A stretch of DNA of 8,216 bases from Lawsonibacter sp. (GTDB taxonomy: Bacteria > Bacillota > Clostridia > Oscillospirales > Oscillospiraceae). Positions 4,718 through 8,216 of the stretch are shown piece by piece. Location of the stretch: positions 1 through 8,216 of the forward strand of contig JAAWNI010000095.1 in NCBI GenBank assembly GCA_022798855.1, given 5' to 3'. Positions within the stretch are counted from its first letter, which is position 1. Each line of letters starts with the position of its first letter. The notes under the pieces are model-generated. The model did no database searches. It was not told where the DNA came from and saw nothing but the letters and a program-made list of their open reading frames with translations. The position numbers and the translations under genes were made by a program.

Positions 4718-6914
4718 ACGCGGGCTGTTCCCCGCCGGTAAGCTCCTGGATGGTGCGCAGCAGCAGGGGCAGGTCCATGGGCTTCAACAGGTGGGCGTCT
4801 ATGCCGCTCCCCTTCGACCTGCGCCGGTCGCTCTCCAGCATGTTGGCCGACAGGGCGATGATGGGCGTCCTGGCCAGGGCGGGGTCGGGCAGGGCCCGAA
4901 TGGCCACCGCCGTCTCCCAGCCGTTCATCACCGGCATCTGTAGGTCCATCAAAATCAGGTCGTAGTCCCCCGGGGCCGCTTTCCTCATCTTCTCCAGGGC
5001 GATCTTGCCGTTTTCCGCCGGCTCCACCACAAAATTCAGCCGCTCCAGCAGCTCCGTCTCGATCTCCCGGTTGATCTCGTTGTCCTCCACCAGCAGGATG
5101 CGTTGGGGGCCCTCCCAGCGCCCCGCCCGCTCCGGGGCGCCGGCGTTCCGGCCCTGGACCCGGAAGGTGAAGGAGGCGGTAAAGGTGCTCCCCCTGCCCA
5201 CCTCGCTCTGGACGTCCATGGCCCCGCCCATCATGTCGGCGATGTTCTTCGCGATGGTCAGCCCAAGGCCCACGCCGTGGACGCCGCTCAGGGTGGAATT
5301 CTGCTCCCTGGTGAAGGGCTTGAACATCTCGTCAAGAAACTCCGGGCTGATGCCGATTCCGTTGTCCGCCACCGACAGGCGGTACACTGTGTACTGGTTG
5401 GACAGCTCCTCCCCTTCCACGGCGGAGATGGTGACCTCCCCCCCGGGCTTGGTGTAAGTTATGGCGTTGTTGGCCAGGTAGAGGATCAGCTGCCGCAGCT
5501 TCTCCCGGTCGGCGTACACCGCGCTGTGCCGCAGGCGGCCGCAGTCCAGGGTGAAGGCGATGCTCTTCTCCTGGGTGCGGGGCTGGAGGAAGGCGTGGAC
5601 CTCCCCCAGCACCTCCTTCAAATCGCACTCCGCCTCCTCCACCCCGGCGGAGCCGGACAGGGCGGACATCTCCAAAAGCTTGTCGATCATGTCCAGCAGC
5701 TGCCGGCTGGCCGACTCCACCCGCTCCAGATAGCCGGCGGCCTCCTCCGGCCGGCCCAGGTTCAGCTTCGCCAGGGAGGTAAAGCCAAAAATAGCCTGGA
5801 GCGGGGTGCGCATATCGTGTGACATGTTGGACAAAAAGGTGTTTTTGCTGGTGATGGCCAGGTTCGCCTTGGCCAGCGCTTCGGCCAGGAGCGCCTGCTG
5901 CTCCATCTGCCGCTGGAGCTCCGCGTCGATCCGCCGGTAGCCCAGCACCACCTGGGACACGCCGCTGGACCGGCCCACATTCACCACCCGGAGCTGAATG
6001 TACTGCTGTTCCTCCTCCACCAGGACCCGGTAGTTGACATAATAGGTCTTGGCGGCGGACAGCTTCTCCCGGATATAGTCCGGCTCGACGGACTCAAGCA
6101 CCGCCTCCCGGTCCTCCGGGTGGACCCAGGCTTCCACGTAATCGCTATTGTATTTGGTATATTGCTGGGGCTGGAGCCTGCCGTGAAACAGCGGGGAGGT
6201 CCGGACGCTCAGCCGGTAGGGCACGATCTGGTCTATATCCAGGTCCACATAGCAGATGGACTCGTAATTTACGCTGAGGCCCTCGATCACCTCCAGCCGC
6301 CGGAGGTACTCCTGGTTGATCAGGCTGCGCTCCTTGTCATACTCCTCGATCAGGGTCTGGAGCTTCTGCTCCCCCGCCAGCTTCTCGTTCACCAGGCGGG
6401 TCTTTTCCGTCATAATCCGGTCGCGCTTCTCGGTGGCGTCCCCCAGGAACACATAGAAGATGTCCCCCACCTGGTCCAGGTGGAGGAAATGGCCGTAGTC
6501 CTCAATCCACCGGACCGCGCCGTCCTTCCGGCGTATCCGGTACTCCACATAGTCCAGGTCGTACTGGCTGGCGGCTATCTGCGCCCGAATGCTCTCCTCC
6601 ACCTCCTCCAGGTCCTCCGGGTACACCATGCCCCGGAAGGAGTTGCCGGTAAAGGCCCGGAATTCCTCCATCGTCCCGCATTGAAACATCCGCAGCAGGG
6701 CCTGGTTGGCATAGATGACCTCCTCCCCCTGGTCCGCGTGGTAGATTAAAAAGCCGCCGGGAATCTCGTCCATAAAGCTGGTGAAGGCCTGTGTCATCTC
6801 CAGCTCCCATCCGCGCCCGGGCCGAGGTCCGTCCGCGCCCGCCGGCCGCTGGGGCAGGCAGAGCATCCGCAGGACCTGCTCCAACAAATCTCGTTTTTGC
6901 TTCCGTCCATCCAT
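4716..6914 (-). CDS. Cytoplasmic PAS-containing hybrid sensor histidine kinase
   Basis: A 732-residue hybrid kinase with no membrane segment or signal peptide, so it should sense an internal cue. Domains in order: PAS (about 41-166; IPGGFLIYHAD, ANQALLRMF, RRKDGAVRWIEDYG), coiled coil (167-211), a second divergent PAS-like region (212-329; YTKYNSDYVEAWVHPEDRE), coiled coil (330-357), HisKA (358-421) with phosphoacceptor H366 in MSHDMRTPLQAI, HATPase (466-585) with N-box LANNAITYTKPGG, G1 VADNGIGIS and G2 GVGLGLTIAKNIADMMGG, then a receiver (604-727) with acidic pocket E610-D611, phosphoacceptor D657 in LILMDLQMPVMNGWE and K711 in LLKPMD. All catalytic parts look intact. There is no HPt domain and no response-regulator gene beside it, so the phosphorelay partners must lie elsewhere. 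I chose the ATG at 6914 over the one at 6971: GAGGTG (complement of 6923-6928) precedes it at good distance, and the upstream ATG has no ribosome site and overlaps the predicted -35 box. Confidence 0.92.
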   Translation of the reverse strand: MDGRKQKRDLLEQVLRMLCLPQRPAGADGPRPGRGWELEMTQAFTSFMDEIPGGFLIYHADQGEEVIYANQALLRMFQCGTMEEFRAFTGNSFRGMVYPEDLEEVEESIRAQIAASQYDLDYVEYRIRRKDGAVRWIEDYGHFLHLDQVGDIFYVFLGDATEKRDRIMTEKTRLVNEKLAGEQKLQTLIEEYDKERSLINQEYLRRLEVIEGLSVNYESICYVDLDIDQIVPYRLSVRTSPLFHGRLQPQQYTKYNSDYVEAWVHPEDREAVLESVEPDYIREKLSAAKTYYVNYRVLVEEEQQYIQLRVVNVGRSSGVSQVVLGYRRIDAELQRQMEQQALLAEALAKANLAITSKNTFLSNMSHDMRTPLQAIFGFTSLAKLNLGRPEEAAGYLERVESASRQLLDMIDKLLEMSALSGSAGVEEAECDLKEVLGEVHAFLQPRTQEKSIAFTLDCGRLRHSAVYADREKLRQLILYLANNAITYTKPGGEVTISAVEGEELSNQYTVYRLSVADNGIGISPEFLDEMFKPFTREQNSTLSGVHGVGLGLTIAKNIADMMGGAMDVQSEVGRGSTFTASFTFRVQGRNAGAPERAGRWEGPQRILLVEDNEINREIETELLERLNFVVEPAENGKIALEKMRKAAPGDYDLILMDLQMPVMNGWETAVAIRALPDPALARTPIIALSANMLESDRRRSKGSGIDAHLLKPMDLPLLLRTIQELTGGEQPA

Positions 6915-6942
6915 AGCCGCAGCACCTCGCTCTCTCAGGAGA

Positions 6943-6971
6943 AGTTTACCACAAATAGGGAGCTTTGTCAT
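6943..6971 (-). promoter_or_regulatory. Predicted promoter of the histidine kinase gene
   Basis: On the minus strand: -35 ATGACA (6966-6971, five of six consensus), 17-base spacer (6949-6965), -10 TAAACT (6943-6948) preceded by TGG, an extended -10. A T7 run (complement of 6982-6988) lies just upstream, where an UP element would be. Transcription would start near 6936, about 22 bases before the chosen ATG at 6914 and downstream of the ATG at 6971, which supports the shorter start. Confidence 0.55.
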
Positions 6972-7043
6972 TAGTCTGTGTAAAAAAACCGGAGCGGGCG
7001 TACTAAAAATTTGAACCCCTGCCGCCGCCCATCCCTGGGCGCG

Positions 7044-7087
7044 CCGCCCCCTTGGCCGGAGGGGGCTTTCCTCCGCCCCCGAAAGCC
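7044..7087. repeat. GC-rich block of overlapping inverted repeats
   Basis: Several mutually exclusive stems overlap: CGGAGG (7057-7062) with CCTCCG (7070-7075); GGGGGC (7061-7066) with GCCCCC at either 7046-7051 or 7075-7080; and GGCTTTC (7064-7070) with GAAAGCC (7081-7087). CCGCCCCC is also directly repeated at 7044-7051 and 7073-7080. The block lies between two divergent promoters. No T-run follows on either strand, so it is not an obvious terminator. It could be a dispersed palindromic repeat, a protein-binding site, or simply biased composition. Confidence 0.45.
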
Positions 7088-7110
7088 GTACCCGCCGGCA
7101 AAAATAGGTG

Positions 7111-7139
7111 TTGATTTCGCAAAACCCAAGTGCTAAACT
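7111..7139 (+). promoter_or_regulatory. Predicted promoter of the 7204-8121 membrane protein gene
   Basis: -35 TTGATT (7111-7116), 17-base spacer (7117-7133), -10 TAAACT (7134-7139), with TGC at 7131-7133 giving an extended -10. Transcription would start near 7146, leaving a leader of about 58 bases. The -10 hexamer and spacer length are identical to those of the divergent kinase promoter at 6943-6971, which hints at matched expression of the two genes. Confidence 0.55.
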
Positions 7140-7203
7140 GGGGAGGAAAAAAGCCGGGCGGACAGCCGGAAAATGGATATGATTCAGAGGGGCGTGCAGG
7201 GAA

Positions 7204-8121
7204 ATGGATCAGGAAAAGAGAAGCGGATTCCAGTTAAAATGGCCTTGGAACTGGGTGGTTTGCGGCGTGTTTGTGGCGGCGGCCGGGTATTTCATCGGCT
7301 ATCTGTGGAGCACGCTGCTGGCCGCCCTGTTTTTGTGGCTGCAAAAGAAGCGCCGCCCCGGCCAGCCCCCCCAGGGGGGCTACTGCCTGGACCGGACCCG
7401 GAAGGGGCTGGCCAAGCTGCTCTGGGCCTTGCTCGCCCTGTTCTTCGGCTTTGCCGGCGGCCTGGTCTTCTACATGCAAATGGGGGAGGACCGTTCGGCC
7501 TGGGAGCTGTCGGACTGGGCCTACACGGTGTTCAGCGCGGCCCTCTGCCTGGGCGCGACGGCTCTGGGCCTTTACGAGGCCTACACCGACCTGCGGGACG
7601 CCTTCTGCCCCGCCAAAAGCCGGCTGGCCAAGTCCATCCGCTCCCAGCTGCCCTACCCCGACGAAGCCCCTCCGGTGGAGGAGCTGTTCGCCATGGTGGA
7701 CCGGGACATCCAGGCCAACGGCCAGTGGTTCGACCGGGTGGCCATCGGCAGGGAGTGGGTCCTGGGGGACGACGTTTCCTCCATCCCCCGCATCCGGGGG
7801 GTCTTCTCCCGGGACGAGGTCAAGGTCCGCGTCACCGGAAACCGGCGGCAGTCCACCCGAATTGTGGAGCTGTGGATTGTGGACGACCGGCGGCAGCTCC
7901 AGACCACCACCCTGCGCAGCCCCAGCGAGCTCCAGATGGCGGCGGCCTGCCTGCGCCTGCGGGCCCCAGAAGCCCGCTTCGACAGCTACGAACGGATGTC
8001 CGCCTTCACCGGCCAGACTGAGGAGTCATGGCAGGCTGCGGAACGGGACTTCCGCCGCCGCCGGGACCAGCGCCTGGCTCGGGAGGAGGAGCGGGAGCGG
8101 CTGCGGGACCGGAGCATTTAA
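7204..8121 (+). CDS. Membrane protein of unknown function with a C-terminal cytosolic domain
   Basis: A 305-residue protein I cannot assign to a named family. Residues 18-46 are hydrophobic and long enough for one long or two short membrane helices; further helices are at about 69-92 and 104-126. Residues about 140-265 form a soluble domain with the features of a conserved fold: PPVEELFAMVDRDIQANGQWFDRVAIGREWVLGD, then SIPRIRGVFSRDEV, then RIVELWIVDDRRQLQTT and a helix SELQMAAACLRLRAPEARF. The tail (about 275-305) is dense in R and E and probably an exposed charged helix. I have an impression of related hypothetical proteins in other gut Clostridia but cannot verify it. Start: ATG at 7204, with purine-rich AGAGGGG 11 bases upstream and a weaker AGGG nearer. 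Upstream ATGs at 7173 and 7179 are in another frame and give a low-complexity shadow. It is divergent from the kinase gene and could be functionally linked to it, but nothing proves this. Confidence 0.8.
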   Translation: MDQEKRSGFQLKWPWNWVVCGVFVAAAGYFIGYLWSTLLAALFLWLQKKRRPGQPPQGGYCLDRTRKGLAKLLWALLALFFGFAGGLVFYMQMGEDRSAWELSDWAYTVFSAALCLGATALGLYEAYTDLRDAFCPAKSRLAKSIRSQLPYPDEAPPVEELFAMVDRDIQANGQWFDRVAIGREWVLGDDVSSIPRIRGVFSRDEVKVRVTGNRRQSTRIVELWIVDDRRQLQTTTLRSPSELQMAAACLRLRAPEARFDSYERMSAFTGQTEESWQAAERDFRRRRDQRLAREEERERLRDRSI

Positions 8122-8216
8122 GAGCCTGTTTAATATCTCTCAGCACGCCGCTTGATGGGCCTTTTGCCGTCATACCGCGTTAAATTTTCTTGCAATACAT
8201 CCAGTATTCCTGCGAA
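8122..8216. repeat. Lower-GC tail with a possible palindromic repeat cut by the window edge
   Basis: After the stop at 8121 the GC-rich coding bias ends abruptly and no open frame of interest follows. AATAC (8194-8198) pairs with GTATT (8204-8208) around a 5-base loop. Outside it TTC/TGC on the left and TGC/GAA on the right match imperfectly up to the last base. This looks like the left arm and centre of a longer imperfect palindrome whose right arm lies beyond the window. No convincing terminator for the upstream gene is visible, unless this palindrome serves as one. Confidence 0.35.

Noticed and set aside
5103..5822. Long plus-strand open frames across the histidine kinase (also 5005-5457 and 6120-6749)
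   Set aside because: They are antisense to an intact kinase with every catalytic motif present, and their translations show the same composition-driven patterns.
6915..6971. Longer kinase start at 6971 adding 19 residues
   Set aside because: That ATG has no ribosome site and overlaps the predicted -35 box. The ATG at 6914 has GAGGTG at good distance and lies just downstream of the predicted transcription start.
7044..7087. Intrinsic terminator in the GC-rich inverted repeats
   Set aside because: No T-run follows the stems on either strand, and no transcript is expected to read into the block from a visible gene end.
7173..8021. Upstream ATG opening a 282-codon frame, with others at 7271-8155 and on the minus strand
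   Set aside because: These are out of frame with the membrane protein gene and their translations are rich in G, P, R and A without structure. The 7204 frame shows proper membrane helices and a patterned soluble domain.

Overview
The window comes from a GC-rich, low-copy chromosomal stretch of a Gram-positive anaerobe. Strong GGAGG-type ribosome sites, Firmicutes-style -35/-10 promoters, high-GC codon use and a soluble PAS-type hybrid kinase all fit gut Clostridia of the Oscillospiraceae (the Flavonifractor / Pseudoflavonifractor / Lawsonibacter kind). That placement is an inference from style; no marker gene is present.

Layout. Bases 1-298 are an AT-rich divergent control region. A gene on the minus strand begins at base 5 and leaves the window immediately. 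To the right, on the plus strand, runs a four-gene series: a membrane-anchored protein with a degenerate NERD (nuclease-related) domain (299-946), a peptidase T-like M20 metallopeptidase (1004-2110), an AbgA-like M20D amidohydrolase (2121-3434) and a hippuricase-type M20D amidohydrolase (3498-4679). A strong hairpin lies between the third and fourth genes, so the fourth may be attenuated or separately expressed. A bidirectional terminator (4690-4717) ends the series.

On the minus strand, converging on that terminator, is a 732-residue cytoplasmic hybrid histidine kinase (4716-6914). Its promoter and that of the last gene face away from each other across a roughly 290-bp spacer, which also holds a GC-rich block of competing inverted repeats (7044-7087). 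The last gene (7204-8121, plus) encodes a membrane protein of unknown function with a conserved-looking cytosolic domain. The final 95 bases have a lower GC content and end in what looks like the left half of a longer palindromic repeat cut by the window edge.

How it fits together. The three peptidases probably release amino acids from small peptides and from N-acyl or N-aroyl amino acids such as p-aminobenzoyl-glutamate or hippurate-like conjugates, in the cytoplasm. No transporter is visible, so the uptake route is unknown. The kinase has no response-regulator gene beside it and cannot be tied to the peptidases from sequence alone. I found no CRISPR array, tRNA, rRNA, transposase, phage gene or recognisable defence system. 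This is mostly ordinary metabolic and signalling DNA with a few odd details.
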